Positions 35,246 through 49,811 are shown, counted from the first letter of the stretch. The stretch is 64,000 nt of DNA from Paulownia fortunei (GCA_019321725.1 CM033119.1:3683865-3747864); one strand, 5' to 3'. Program-made: numbers and translations. Notes: generated by a model not told the origin, from the letters alone.

Positions 35246-37111
35246 TTAAAACCTTAATACTAACTCAATTGTACTGCATCCAGCTTCCTTCTTAGCAGAT
35301 CGATCATGATTCGTTTCTTTCACCAAGTGGTTTGCCCTCTCCAATGCATAACTATGATGTGGTACCATCCCAGCTAGAGCATAAGTACTAGTAAGGGTGA
35401 GTGAATCAGCTGGATGTTCTTCGTGGATTTGTTCTAGTTCTTGTTTCACACGCTCTGCCAAATCGATATTACCATAGACTCTACATGCCCCAAGCAATGC
35501 ACGCCAAGCAGTGGCGTCCCTCTCAAGTGGCAATCCCTTGATCAGCTCGTATGCTTCCTCCAGCAAGCCAGCACGACCCAAGAGATCGATCATGCATCCA
35601 TAATGTTCAATCTTTGGCATCAGTTTATACACTTCCACCATTCTCGTGAAACAGCTCATTCCCTCTGCCACTAAACCTCCATGGCTACAAGAATTCAGTA
35701 ATGCCAAAAAAGTCACTTCATTAGGTGCAAAGCCTTCCTCCTCCATTCTATGAAAAAGAGTGATTGCACGATTCGCTTGCCCATGTACCCCATAACCCGA
35801 AATCATGGCCGTCCAACACCTAACATCTTTGCACTCCATCCTATCAAAAACATCGATTGCCTTCCCAAGCAACCCACTTTTGGCATACATATCTACTATT
35901 GCCGTGCCAAGAACTACATCCAACACCAACTGCTGCTCCTCCACATAATCATGCACATACTGGCCCACGGCCAGAGCCCCAGAGGCAGAGCAAGCAGAAA
36001 GCAAACCTGCCAAGGTAGATGAATTAGGCTGCACTTTATGATGCTTCATTAATCTTAGCAACTCCAATGCTTCTTTAAGAAGACCAGTTTTAGCATATCC
36101 ATCAATTAAACAGTTCCACAAGACAACATCTTTTTTAACGTTAATTTCATCAAAGATTCGACGAGCAGAATAAATGTGACCGTGTTTCCCATACATGGAA
36201 ATTAAAGCAGTAACCACATTTAGATTCGACAAAAATCCAACCTTGAAGCAAAACACATGTAGACACTCTCCGAAGGAAACATTTCTTACTTCCCCCAAAG
36301 CTGATAAAACACTCAGAATGGTAGTCACACTGACACCAAAACCATCCCTATACAATTTCTTAAACAAATCTACCACCAAATCATATTGAGCCACGCAAAG
36401 ATATCCCCCCATTAACGTGTTCCATGAGACCAAGTCTCTCATTGTACCCAATTCATCAAACAGCTGGTGGGCCTCTTGAATTCTCCCGCTAACACAATAA
36501 AAGTGCAAAAGAGCATTCTTGACATTCAAAAACAAATCGAACCCAGATTTCAGAACAATCGTATGAACCCCTAGCCCAGTCCAAACCTCCAACAGACGAG
36601 AACAAGATTTCAGAACCGAAACAAAAGTAAACTGATCAAGCAGAAAATCTTGTTTGTGGTTTTGATCCCTCATGCAATTGAACAGAACAAGACCCTTTTG
36701 CGGATCATCGCTGACGGAATGGCCTCTGAGCATGGTATTGAACATGTAAAGATTTGGGCTTTTTATCTGTTTGAAGACAGAGGCTGCATAGTGGATATCT
36801 TGCATACAAACTTGTGCAAGAAGTTTGCTCAGTGGGAATGGAATGTGGTCGAGACCAGTCTTGAACATTAAACCATGAATCTGAGCAGTTTGAGAGGTTT
36901 GTTCGCATGATTGTAACAAGGAAATGAGATTTTCATGTTGATGGTCTGAAGAAAGTCTTGAGTAATTCTGGTGATTGGTGGACCAAATTCTGAAACCTTG
37001 CCAAAACTGCAACTTGATATTTCTTTTGATCATAAGCCAGAAGAGATTTTTCACCAAAAAGTGATTACTTTGTAAGTTGTAACCCCTTCTATAGACAGCT
37101 CTTTGCTTCAA
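35246..37111 (-). CDS. Pentatricopeptide repeat protein, PLS class with E-type C-terminus
   Basis: A single uninterrupted frame of 621 residues, as is usual for plant PPR genes. PPR repeats run from about residue 62 to 520. They carry typical signatures such as NALLHFYCVSGRIQEAHQLF, VVLWNCLIDGYAKTGLLKEA, TAIVDMYAKSGLLGKAIDVF and CWTAMISGYGVHGQANRAI. A C-terminal E-motif region follows (ATAWRALLGACRVYGNIDLA), but no DYW deaminase domain is present. Such proteins bind single-stranded organellar RNA, and E-class members often act in C-to-U editing together with a DYW partner. The N-terminus is rich in Arg, Lys and aromatic residues and looks like a mitochondrial presequence. An in-frame Met at residue 28 (MIKRNIKLQ) is an alternative start. 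It resembles the protein I remember as At1g26900, but the orthology is a guess. The gene is divergent from PUS10, about 1 kb apart. Confidence 0.93.
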   Translation of the reverse strand: MKQRAVYRRGYNLQSNHFLVKNLFWLMIKRNIKLQFWQGFRIWSTNHQNYSRLSSDHQHENLISLLQSCEQTSQTAQIHGLMFKTGLDHIPFPLSKLLAQVCMQDIHYAASVFKQIKSPNLYMFNTMLRGHSVSDDPQKGLVLFNCMRDQNHKQDFLLDQFTFVSVLKSCSRLLEVWTGLGVHTIVLKSGFDLFLNVKNALLHFYCVSGRIQEAHQLFDELGTMRDLVSWNTLMGGYLCVAQYDLVVDLFKKLYRDGFGVSVTTILSVLSALGEVRNVSFGECLHVFCFKVGFLSNLNVVTALISMYGKHGHIYSARRIFDEINVKKDVVLWNCLIDGYAKTGLLKEALELLRLMKHHKVQPNSSTLAGLLSACSASGALAVGQYVHDYVEEQQLVLDVVLGTAIVDMYAKSGLLGKAIDVFDRMECKDVRCWTAMISGYGVHGQANRAITLFHRMEEEGFAPNEVTFLALLNSCSHGGLVAEGMSCFTRMVEVYKLMPKIEHYGCMIDLLGRAGLLEEAYELIKGLPLERDATAWRALLGACRVYGNIDLAERVKQELEQIHEEHPADSLTLTSTYALAGMVPHHSYALERANHLVKETNHDRSAKKEAGCSTIELVLRF

Positions 37112-37745
37112 AAAATAAAAATGAGCAACTAATCTACCTAAAACATGAGGGCTTTAGCGTTTAAGCACAGCTTAATCTCTTTTTATAATTAGTAGATAAA
37201 GTAAACTCTTACTAAATTATATGATACATAAAAATTTGAATTTCTAAACTGCAGTTTATACAATTAGTCGTAAAGTAAACTCTATGCATGTACCAACAAA
37301 AAAATTAATGAAAAGGTTTTTATATTTAGAATCAGTAAATAAAATGAGAGAAAAATATGGAGAAAGAAAAGAGACGAGAAAATATTTAAATAAATGTAAT
37401 AAAACAGGAAGAAAGAATTATAGAGAAACGAAGAGGGTAGGTGTGAATGTGAAAGGTAAAATATAACTACTAGCCACATCAAACATCTTCACCCTTCTCC
37501 AATTCTTAATAGTATAAATTTGATATAAGCTTTAGGCTTGCATTTAGTATGAGATTCCTAGTATTTAATTCATTGTATATTTGTATTACTATCTAAATAT
37601 GTTCAAGAAAAGATAAAAAAGTAAAATTAATCTCATTTATTGTCAAATATATTTTGAAAAGAAATATAAAGAAAAAGGAATTCTGAATTTGATGTATATA
37701 TTTGAATGAATTTACATATCTTATTGAAATGAAATTCGTTAGTTT

Positions 37746-37815
37746 TCGTTTATCTATAGTGAACGAGTGCAATCCAAAGTTCGTTTATCTATAGTGAATG
37801 ATTGCAATCCAAATT
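37746..37815. repeat. 35-bp tandem repeat, two copies
   Basis: tcgtttatctatagtgaa recurs at 37746 and 37781, each followed by a similar gagtgcaatcc or gattgcaatcc stretch. Few differences are present, so the duplication is fairly young. Confidence 0.8.
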
Positions 37816-37869
37816 CCAGACCTTGTACATTTTGGTAAATGTACAAGTAATTTGATATTTCTTCCTGCT

Positions 37870-38050
37870 AGGGCCTAGGGTTGTGCTTGATTGGGTTTGG
37901 GCTGGACATGTAGCAGTAAATCCAAGTTTGGGCCTACCCATTTTGAAGTGCAGGCCTAGCAAGAATATAATTTAAAGTTCAACTTTGGGCCAACCCATTT
38001 GACAGGCCTACCAGGCCTATATTTTAAAGTTCAGCTTTGGGCCTGCCCAT
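37870..38050. repeat. GGGCC-rich degenerate element with internal repeat
   Basis: The block starts tagggttgtgcttgattggg and holds repeated tttgggcc...cccattt units. The phrase tttaaagttca-ctttgggcc occurs twice about 57 bp apart. The composition suggests a non-autonomous DNA transposon relic. No clear terminal repeat pair was found. Confidence 0.35.
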
Positions 38051-38151
38051 ATTTCCACCTTTTCTTTTTTCTTTTTTACTTTTAAAACTCCCCCTGCATT
38101 GTGAACTTGTAATACTGGGCGCCCTCAACGGAGGGGACAAAAAATTCAGGA

Positions 38152-41100
38152 ATGGCAACCGGGGGTGCGCGTGTTAAGGACACCAATGAAGAGGCGCACG
38201 TTACCTCCTCCGCCGAAGCCAACACGGATGACGTGGCAATCCTCCGCAACTTCGTCCATACGCTGCCACCTCAACCCCTCAAAGACTTATTGTCCAACGG
38301 CGTTAGTTCTGTTCTCACAATCAGTATTTCCTTTCTTGTTTAATTCTGTTTAATTCCAATCAGGTATTTTTTTGTAGTGAAAACCAGAAGCAAGGAAATT
38401 ATTTATTTTTGTTAGTGTACTTTACGGACATAGTGATATTCATAGTTTCTGTTCCTTCTTTATGCAAAGCTTAGAGCTTTTCATAAATTCCAGATGTAAT
38501 TAATTAATTATTTCGACTATAAGTTCTTTTTTCAAATTAATCAAGTTTAAAACAACTTCTCCCTTGGTGACGAAGGATTGAAATCTTAGAATTGGAATAC
38601 TTTCAATGCTAAATGAAGAGTCCAATTTTATTTTTCATAACACTTTTATTGCTATTTGTTGGTAACTTGATGTTTATATGATGGAGCTCTAATTACATTA
38701 CAGGTTTGTGTGCGATGTATTTTCCGGCTATTTTCTCTTCATGAGCAAATTTGTTCTCGTCCTTCCCTGGCAACACCGATTCTGAGTGCAATTCTTTATG
38801 AATTAACAGAATGTGAAGAAGATGGTGTTAATTGTTTCAGAGAAACTAAAGATTTGAGTAACTTGGAATCCATGCAAGATTTCAAGGTGGAGACTAAAGT
38901 TTGTTGTGTCTGTCTAGGCATCTTGCAGTTTCTATATTGTGATGACAAGGGAATGTTGGTGAAAAAGGATTGTGCCAGTGATTTTGCTGCAGTGATAGAA
39001 GATGTTGTGAAGCAAGAGGGTCATCAAATTGACAGCTTCTCTCTTGAAGTCTCGGTACCCCAAAGTGTTGTTGAAAATGAACAAGCAGTTTGGTTAGTGA
39101 TTAATTTGCAGATTGTTGGATTTGATTGATTATAAATTACAATGCTGGTTGAAAATTTCTTTTCTTAGTTTTATTTTTACATGTGTGTTTATTATACTGG
39201 TAATTTTGAACTCATCCTTTAGGTTTTTGTACCCATTCAAAAGATTATTAGTGAGTAATTGCAGATGTTTGATCATTTCGTTCATTCAGGTCATATATAA
39301 AAGAGAAGTATAGTTCTGAATCTTGGTTCCTGGAAAAGTTTCCTTCTGAAAGCATTGCAACAAAAGATTTCCTGAAGTTGTCTGTGACAAAGCCTTTGGA
39401 AATGTTGTTGGTAATTTTTGACTCTCTTCCAATTTCAATCAACACAGGTTTAGTATCTAAAATGTTGAATTCCTGTAAAACTGAAGCATGAAATTGGCAT
39501 AACTTATGTTTCATCACTGCACTGAACATTCTATGAGGGGAAGAGATGGGAAAGTGATGGCGACATTGTAATTATTTTGAGCGGGGTGGGTGCTGTTTCT
39601 CTTTTATTTTTTTCTGGATAAAGCTATAGTCTTTTAAAAATTTGACATTTTGTAGGGTGTAAAATCTAATGTAAGTTCTTTCCGAGTTCGCGTGACATAC
39701 ACACTTTCTGATGCATCAGCAAAGAACCAGCACATAAAGGAGAACAATGGATTCTACAAGAGGAGGAAAACAGGTATTCCTTTAATGCATAAATGTACAT
39801 CTTGTTATGGTACAGTAGCGAACTCTAGATAAATCATAACTTGAATATCAAAAGAACAACCTGAATTAGTAAGAAAAATTCAGTCAGATTGACTTTGAGG
39901 AATAAGCAGTAGACTTATGAAGATATGGTGGAAATTGTAGAAATATGGCATTCTAAGTTTCATAGTATGCCATACTTGTCTAAAAATCTTTTTCATATAT
40001 ACCTTTGTGGTATTGTCTAGACAAGAGTCAGTCATTTTTCATGTATTGCTACCTTTGTGGTACTGTCTAGCCAAGGGTCACTGTAATATTTGGCAAAATG
40101 TGATACTCTTGATGAGTCTCTTGTAAAGTTGATACTACAGTGAGCAACATCTCAGGCATGTACTAATTCATCGTCCTTATTCTGTTCAATCTTATGGTGC
40201 TTGAAAAGTGTAAACTAATAATGCTTTAGGATGTGTACTATGTGATTATATCCATCTAAACGGGGAGTGAGTCAGTTGTGTGAAGCTTAGACTTTCAGAA
40301 CAACTGAACTCGCATTTTGATAGAATTCATATTTGCATTCAAAGGATAGCTATAAATTCCATTTTCCCAGGCAAGGAATCCCATTGGTTCTTTTGGTTAT
40401 AACAGTCAAAGCAATTGTGAAGACAGATATGTGAGAAATATCCGGGTTCATTATTCTTGCATTCTGCACATTTTCATTCCCTTTAAAGTTTTGAATGGAA
40501 CAGATGACAGTGATAACTTCAAGAAACATGGTGGCTTTCATAAAGTTGAAGGACATGATCTCACTAGAAATTCTTCAATTGAGTCAGAAGATGATGGATT
40601 TGGTTTCTTAAAATTCCCTCTAGAGAAGGTATCGTTTCGAATTAATTGCTTCTCTTTTTATCTTGCTTCTTTGTTATGCATTTCATCTTTGTCAGTCTTG
40701 TTTAAAGTAAGGAACTGTAAGGAGCTTCATAGCATAATTATATTTATTATAGTACCCTTCGAACTTGAACAGTTGATGCTTGGTTACTCAGTATTATTGG
40801 TGAGAAGTTTATTATTTTTTAGGTTAATGGGTGCTGCTCCTTGATTTTTCAATGCTACAGGACTTCTATCTACGTTGGTGGGAGATATCTTAAGGTGCTA
40901 TATTTTGTCCGTGTAATGTTTCTTAAATAATGTCACTGATGGCCTATTCTATTTATCTAGACTTGAGAATTGTTCTTTCATTTTACATACAATCTCTGGG
41001 TTGTGGGCATTTTGTACTTGGAATTTCATTCATAAGCATGAATCATTTGCATGTTTTTATCTTTTTCTGGGCATAAAATGAACTCTTATGAACAGGACAA

Positions 41101-44100
41101 AAGCAGAGTGTTACAGATTTTGAGCCCACTGGGACGTAAGTAACTGTGTCAAGGAAAGATTCTCTCTAACAGTGCTGATGCTGGAAAGAGGCGTGCCAAA
41201 GTTTTGATCAGGAAAAAGACGAGGCAAATAATGAAAAATATGGCCATCTTCAAAAACTACTAGTATTCCCTTCAATCAATATGCCGATATGAGACCTCCG
41301 GAGACTCATCATCAGTAAATTTAAGTATAATAAAAATTTAGCACCAAAATTAATCGTCAGTCTACTCAATAGCATAATATAAGAAGAAAGGCAGTAAAAT
41401 ATTTGGAAATAATTGTCACTGGTGCTGTCTTGAAAGGCCCATCTGTTGTCAAAAGTCTTAGCATTAATCTTTTCCATGACCAAAGATGCGGAAGCCCATG
41501 CTAAGAAGTAACTGCTGATTTTTAAAGGAAAAGTTGACGGGGTTTACATTGAATATGTGCAATAGATAAAATGATTTATGAGTTAAGAACAATACAAGTG
41601 GAAGAGTCAAAAGGATATTGTTAAGTAATCCGTGCTGCTGGATGATATAGAAATTTTGATGGAGGTGAAAGAACGAAATAGTAGTCGACATTTAGGAAGT
41701 GATGGCCTGTAATATATAACTAGCTCGCCATCTTAGCCAGCTGATTGGGTTTCTTGAAAGGCAATTTTAATCATGCATCCAATTGCATCTAGACATTAAG
41801 GAAAAGCAAAAGATAATTTTAAAGTTTTTCCTTCTTTTCCTTTGTTCTACTTATTAGCTGCATTGTTACTGTGAATATAATGCTAATCTGGGGACTCCAA
41901 CTGCCATCCGCTCATAGTTTGTGTAAAATTAACTTCTGTCTCTATAGATTGCTACTTTTCTATGTGGTACTAGGCATCAATTTAGGATATGTTCTTATGA
42001 ATTTCCATCTTTCTCTCTGCTTGACTAGCTTATTATCTTGCCCTTATGTTTTACGTAACTGCAATATTGTTTCAATGGTTCGTTGGATGGTGTATTAATA
42101 TGTCCAATAAGTGCTCTGCGATATAGGATTTAAATATAAGCATAATGATAAGTAAAGGAATACATCTGTCTCTGTCAAGAATAGGGGTCTTTAGCCGTGG
42201 GGTGTTAACTCTCCCGCTCCTTTTCAAAAATGAAAGTATGACCAAGACATTAAAGATACTTCTTTAAAATGCTTTGAAATTATGAATATTCAAGTAATTA
42301 GTTGACTCTAAAATTGTTCTCTTTCAATTTTCTTGTATATTATTATATGCTGTGGTTGACTGTAGAAGCATTTTAGTAATCTGTCATGCTCATATTTAAG
42401 GGATTCACTTTTAAGCATTTTGTCCTTTCCCGTCTCTTTCATATAATATTCCAGTAAGGAGGCCAACAACTCATTCTTTTTTTTTTTGGTTTTTTGTCAG
42501 ATTGACCTGGATAACAATTTACATACGGATACACAAAATCATGATGTTACTCTTTCTAATGCAGTACTCTAGAAATGTCAGTCAGACACGCTGGATTATT
42601 GGTGATGAGCGAAAGGGCGAAGCATCTATTGAGGTAAATGGACTTCTTCACAATTATTAGTAGTTATTTTTCTAGGTAATGATGTGAAATGATGATAAGC
42701 CACTGTTGAAGTTTGTCATGCTTCACCTTTGCAGGAAATAGTTGGTGGCAACATCCTTCCAATGTGCCAGGGTGACAGTTATAAGTTTCACGCTGCCGGC
42801 CGAGAAGATATTGATGTATAGACACTTGAGCTTTTAATTACTTCTGATATTTGAGAATTACTACTTTGTTTACTCTCTCTCTCTCTCTCTCTCTTTGCAG
42901 GTTCGGATGTTGGGTACAGGGCGGCCTTTTCTGGTTGAGATCCAAAATGCACGCCAATTCCCTTCTGATATGTTAATAAAAGATATGGAAAAGAAAATAA
43001 ATAGCCTAGAAAGCAAATTTGTGAGTACTATTAATTTCATAACTTTGCTGCATTTATCATCTTCAGATTTTATTTGTGATTGAATATACCATATATTTGT
43101 ATAATAAGCAGGTGAAGGTAAAGAATCTTAAGGTTTTAGGTAGTCAGGGTTGGGAGCTGATGCGTGAAGGAGAAGCAGAGAAGCAGGTTAAAAATTGCTT
43201 CATTTCTTAGTCAATTGCTATCTTATTTGTTAGGCCACATCTCGATAAGATGTGCAATCATTACATAATGATGCAATACTTCTCATGCAGAAACAGTATG
43301 CTGCACTTGTCTGGATTCCTCGCCCTCTTAATAATGATGATGTCCAGACATTATCATCACTCAAGGACATGGTACATTGTTTTACTGGCTTCATCTCTCT
43401 CTCTGTCTCTGTAGTTATGTGGTTTTGTGCTTGAGCTTGTTTTGATAAACAATGATTAAACGATGGAAATTGTTTTTGCTTTACATTTGAATCTGATCTA
43501 GGAGGGCTTGGGTGATGTTACCCACTTTTGATCCATTGTGGAATAGATTATGTGATATATTTGTATTGTGTATGCATATTTGATTTCAGTTATTTGATTA
43601 AATTTTGCAATAATTTTCAATTATTGCGCACAGGATTTGTTAAAGGTTATATATGTACTTGACACAATTTGAGTTCTAAATTTCAAATCGAAGTTTTCTT
43701 TGTATGCATAAAGTAGTTTTTGGATATATGCTGAAATGTAATTGCTCCTTTTAGAATTTCATGGAACATAACTCCTTTTATGTACCAAATGGTTTTATTT
43801 TTTGTGCAGCAAATTTTGCAGAAAACACCAATAAGGGTTCTCCATCGTCGAAGCCCATTAGAGCGTGAAAAAATTATACACTGGTACAGAAATTCCAATT
43901 TAACTACAAATACTATCTTGTGCCCTTTTGATGCCATTTTAACATGCTTATGTGTGATATTTCAGGATGAAAATAGAGAGAATAGCTGGAAATTCTCAGT
44001 ATTTCCTTTTGCATCTGTGCACGCAGGTTAAACTTTTTTATTCTTGTCATATGACTGATTCAACCCATTAAGTGACTATAAATTGTAAGTGCGTTGTACT

Positions 44101-45413
44101 TCATGATGTGATGCGTGGACCTCAAGATGATAAAAATTTATCCTGTTAAAGAACATAAAGGAAAATTTGAAAATTATAGTACCACACAAACCACAGTAAA
44201 AAAAGATACTTGATCTTTGAAAAAAATTCTGTTCTTTTAGTAGCATTTTGTATTGTAAAGTATTTAACTTAGAAATCTATGTTATCCATATTGAACATCT
44301 ATTGTGTTTTGAAAACTATCTTGCAACGCAAGCAAAAAACAAAAAAAAGGAAAAAAAAATTCCTTCAATTAGTTAAAAGATTTAACACTATTTTTCATGT
44401 TAATAAATTGGAGGATTAAATATTACCTGCAATGCAATATACTTTATAGGTTATTTTTATCCATGAGAATAAGCGAGGTCTTAAATGGGATCGCTGATAT
44501 GATTATATCTTATAGTATGTAATTCTTTCGCAATCTTTTTGCCCCTTATTGTGGAGCTGCCATGTTGTGAGGGTTGGGTAGGTTTAGAAGATGGCATGGG
44601 TGGCAATGGTGGTTGGTAAAGAAACACAATTATGATTCTAAATTTTGAGAGCCCTCTTCATGCTGCTGAAACTCTTCCTGAGCTTGAAAATTTGATCTGT
44701 CTACCTGGATATTCCATCTTCTTAAACCTTAGAGGCGCTTGATTTCAAGGAATTTAATATGAAGCCATTAGCTGGTCTACAGAAAAAGAAGGAGCCCTCT
44801 TCCTCATTTTTCATGTATTGCATTTAGACTGAAAGCCATACAAAAAGTTGCATGAATTCTATGTTTTCTTGTGTTTATTGATGATTGTATCTTAACCAGG
44901 CTGGAACATACATCAAGGAATTTGTTCATGGGGATCTTGGGCGCACGCATCCTAGGTATGAAGTTCCATCACTTTTTCCGGAGAGAGATTGAAATGAAAG
45001 TGCCTATTTATCTATCACACTGAGATCATGATTCTGATGCTATTGTTAATTCGTTAGATGGAGGATACCATAAAAAATTGATGGATAATAGTAGTTCATG
45101 TGAAATTTTGTGAATCTTCTGTGAAGATCAGTGCACTGGTGATGATAGTTTTATATTCCAGATTTTGATTGAAAAAAATCTCTTAAGACTTGACATCTTC
45201 ACCATTCTCGTCAAACAGCTTGACTTGTTCTAGGGATGAAACACATTATTATGTCCGGCACACAAGGTCTCTCTTGCAGTATCTTTTTACATCAGTTTTT
45301 CTAACCTTTATGCTGTTGTATATACTTTCAGTGTGGGTTCAATTCTCAAATGCAGGGCAGAAATATTGCAGCTTGATGTAACAGATGTGAAGATGGATTG
45401 CTTCGATACGTAA
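38152..45413 (+). CDS. PUS10: tRNA pseudouridine synthase PUS10
   Basis: Fifteen coding exons: 38152-38301, 38704-39092, 39290-39410, 39656-39773, 40489-40628, 40823-40894, 42565-42633, 42735-42815, 42901-43020, 43112-43186, 43291-43371, 43810-43883, 43966-44026, 44900-44955 and 45332-45413. Phases join into 562 residues. PUS10 makes pseudouridine in the T-loop of tRNA (positions 54 and 55 in archaea and animals). The N-terminal part has two CxxC pairs (Cys52/55 and Cys117/120) that form the family's zinc site. The catalytic domain carries GREDIDVRMLGTGRPF, whose Asp (378 or 380) is the nucleophile. The C-terminal signature is AGTYIKEFVHGDLGRTHPS. Introns are long, the largest being 40895-42564. 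Exon 5 and its junction at 39773/40489 lie in a variable region and are the least certain. The pyrimidine tract before exon 9 is a CT microsatellite. Confidence 0.94.
39988..40080. repeat. 50-bp tandem repeat in a PUS10 intron
   Basis: acctttgtggta-tgtctag occurs at 40001 and 40051, each preceded by ttttcat-tat and followed by caag-gtca. Two diverged copies lie in the intron between exons 4 and 5. Confidence 0.65.
42873..42894 (+). repeat. (CT)n microsatellite forming the splice-site pyrimidine tract
   Basis: About eleven CT units end five bases before the AG acceptor of PUS10 exon 9 (exon start 42901). The repeat is the polypyrimidine tract itself. Confidence 0.85.
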
Positions 45414-48237
45414 ATGAGGCCACTCTCTACTACTTGGCTTTGAACTTGGTTTTTCTATTACACGTATAAATCTGTCGCCCGTGATTTCCCCCCTCCCAAA
45501 AACCCTTGTAAACCATAAACCTTTCTTTATTAGGTTGCCATATTTTCGAGAACTTGACCAAAGTTTGTCAATGATGCACTAATTTTAGGTGCCATTTAAT
45601 TATGTACAATGAAGGGCCTGATATTCAAGTGTCTTAAACAGTGGTGTCACAAATTTTAGGGTAACAAAGAGTCGTACAATCCTGTATGCCTCTTCATTTG
45701 TTACTGCAGATTACAAGCAAGAGTACAAAATGAAGCAGATGAAGTGGTTTTACATACATAATCTGCTGTGTCCTGATTCAAAATAGAGGTCAGAAAGTTG
45801 GACAACTGTTCAGCTTCTGAAAATAAATGAATTAATTCTGATTGATAGAGAAAATTATTGTTGTAGAGTAGGAAGCTGTTCAGGTCACCGCAGGGTTAGC
45901 TGCCCGACCAAACAAAACTCACAAAAATCTTTGTAATGGACGATGAATGCTATGATTTGAGGTTAACTGCAACTGTTGGATTATCAAGGTTAACTGAAAC
46001 TTAAAATTATTTTTGTACTTTCTCAATGCAAAAATAAATGGAAGAAACTACAAAAAAAAAGGTCATTTTTTACCAACTATAATTTCAGAGGAATTTTTTT
46101 CCTTTATAATTTATTTGCTTAAATCAATTTTTCAGAAATTGTACCAAAATCAAAATTTTAAAATTATTTCTTGCCATTCTTTTTTGAGCAATCAAAGTTA
46201 AATTTCCAAAAATAATAATTTACATATGTTTTTTAATCCTTAAAATTATATAACATAAATAATTAATAATCAAAATAGGGTGCGGCCATACCACATGCTG
46301 CATACATATGTAATGCTTTCTTGAATTTTATTATAATCATTGCAGTCAGCTGTAATTAACAGATACATAGTTAAAATAGTTATTTTTTTTCTTTTTCTTT
46401 GGCTCAAGAAATAATTGTAAAAGTTATGGTTGCCAATGAGTGAAAAATAGAATGTCTCGTAAAAAAGTAAACGAAAAGTAATAGCTCAGTTGCTGTAATT
46501 TTTTTGTGAGCGAATGCCACATTTTATTTTTTGTTCTCAAAAAATAAAATTGCTTTAGAAAACCAAATAAGTGCGTATATTAACGTAGGTTTCACCATGA
46601 AACCAGCAATGGCCCCGTTTGTAGCTCAAAGTCTTGATAAGTTTAGAAGATTTGGTAATTTTTTTGCCCATGAGTAGTTTAACTCAAGTAAGAATTTATT
46701 TTAAATAGATGTAGGACAATTAATATAGGACTATTTCACTCTCCCTTAACCATAACTTAATTGCTTATAATTAAGGGTGATTTTCATTTTACCCCCTCAA
46801 CTATATGCATGTAACACTTTGCCCCTCAAATTTTGAAAATATACATTTTGCCTCCTCAAACTAAGAAAACATGGTATATTTTATTTGAAAAATATTTCAG
46901 AAAATATGAAAGTTTTATAATTATTGTTCGAACTTAATAATAGAAACTGATTAATTTAAATTAGATCAATTAAAACTGTTATAATTAAATTTTATACTTA
47001 GATTAATATTCAAACATAATTTTTTTAATTTCATTGAAATTAGTAGTCATAAGACTAGTGTGCATGAAACCATCATTGAAAAATATAACATCTTTGTAAA
47101 AAAAATAATCTTAAATATGAATAATGAAAATATAGGGTAGGTTGCCAATTTTCTTGAACTTCCAATTGAGACTTCATATCGCTCTAATAACTTCAATTGT
47201 ATTTGTGAAAAGACATCCGTTCTTTCAAAGTTACGAGACTATTTTGTCAAGTTTATTAAAGAGAATTGTCTTGTGCACCAATGTATTCTTTACCTACTTA
47301 CATGTGTGTTTTCGTATAAATTTACTATTTTACTTAAAGATCTTCCAAGTTTTCTCTTAAAGTATTAATTATTTTAAAACTATTTAGTATAATTATGAGT
47401 AAAGTTAATTTATTAAATAAAATAATAAATTTAATTATATTATTTTATAGTTGGTCTAACTTAAATTCATTATTTTTTATTATTAAGTTCAAATAAAAAT
47501 TAAATGAACATTTTTGAAAAGAAGGGTAATATTAAAAAATATATTATATTTCTTAAATGAAAGGGGCAAAGTATTACATTCATATAATTTAGGGGACAAA
47601 AGCCAAATTCACCCTATTATCAATGATATTATTAAGTTGGAAACTAATTAATAGAGGATTGTTCAACTAATTTTTTCTTCCTTTTTTTTTTTTCATCTTA
47701 GCCATCATTTAATTGCTAATTACTACTAATGTCATTTACTATTATCCTTATTAAGCAAGGGCACCAATTTTACTGCACAATGAAAAGAAACACATCCAAA
47801 ATTCGTACTTTTATAACAATAACATATAACTTTTGTAATATTATAAACATAGATATACTGATATAGATTAACTGCCATCAATATTTCTTCCTACATTCGA
47901 AACAACACGTGTCATACTGTTCTTTTAGGTGGGGGTGTTGAAATTAATGTCTGTGGTTGTTGTTACTGGAACACAAGATATCATGCTTTGGATTTCTTTG
48001 TTAATTCTCAGTATTATTGCTGCTGAAAAACTAACTTTATATGTGCTTTTTGTCCTGATCAAAATGTTCGGAAATTTTGTGGGCACTGCATGCTAGGCGT
48101 AGCGAGTGGAGAATTTCAGCCATTAAATTTCCTCAACTTCATCTTGACGTATCCAACATTAAATTCTGCTTTTTCAAACTTTTTGCACTATAAATAATCC
48201 AACAGAAAGGAACCCTCTTGCAAACAAATCACCAAAC
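45414..48237. other. PUS10 3' UTR and intergenic region before the BBE-like pseudogene
   Basis: The likely 3' UTR is followed by AT-rich DNA. An 842-bp inverted-repeat element lies at 46774-47615. A TATA-like cactataaataatcc at about 48187-48200 precedes the BBE-like frame by about 45 bp. No other gene was recognised. Confidence 0.5.
46774..47615. mobile_element. Inverted-repeat (MITE-like) element of about 842 bp
   Basis: The left end (AGGGTGATTTTC...) and the reverse complement of the right end (AGGGTGAATTTG...) match over about 55 bases with roughly 12 differences. Both run through the phrases ACTTTGCCCC and CCCCT-AA-TATATG-ATGTAA. The interior is AT-rich with no transposase; the small open frame near 47142 looks random. 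Flanking ATTA at 46770-46773 and 47616-47619 could be a target duplication, but in AT-rich DNA this is weak. The superfamily is undecided. Confidence 0.7.

Positions 48238-49811
<1,574 letters not shown>

Larger units (their letters stand above)
37112..38151. other. Intergenic region between divergent PPR and PUS10 genes
   Basis: The stretch contains the 5' flanks of both genes, a 35-bp tandem repeat (37746-37815) and a GGGCCTGCCCA-rich transposon-like patch (about 37870-38050). No gene was seen. Confidence 0.55.

Noticed and set aside
36195..36871. Plus-strand frames within the PPR gene
   Set aside because: They are antisense to a clearly coding 621-residue PPR frame and have no family resemblance.
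47142..47360. 72-residue frame inside the inverted-repeat element
   Set aside because: It has no transposase motif and its composition follows the AT-rich DNA.
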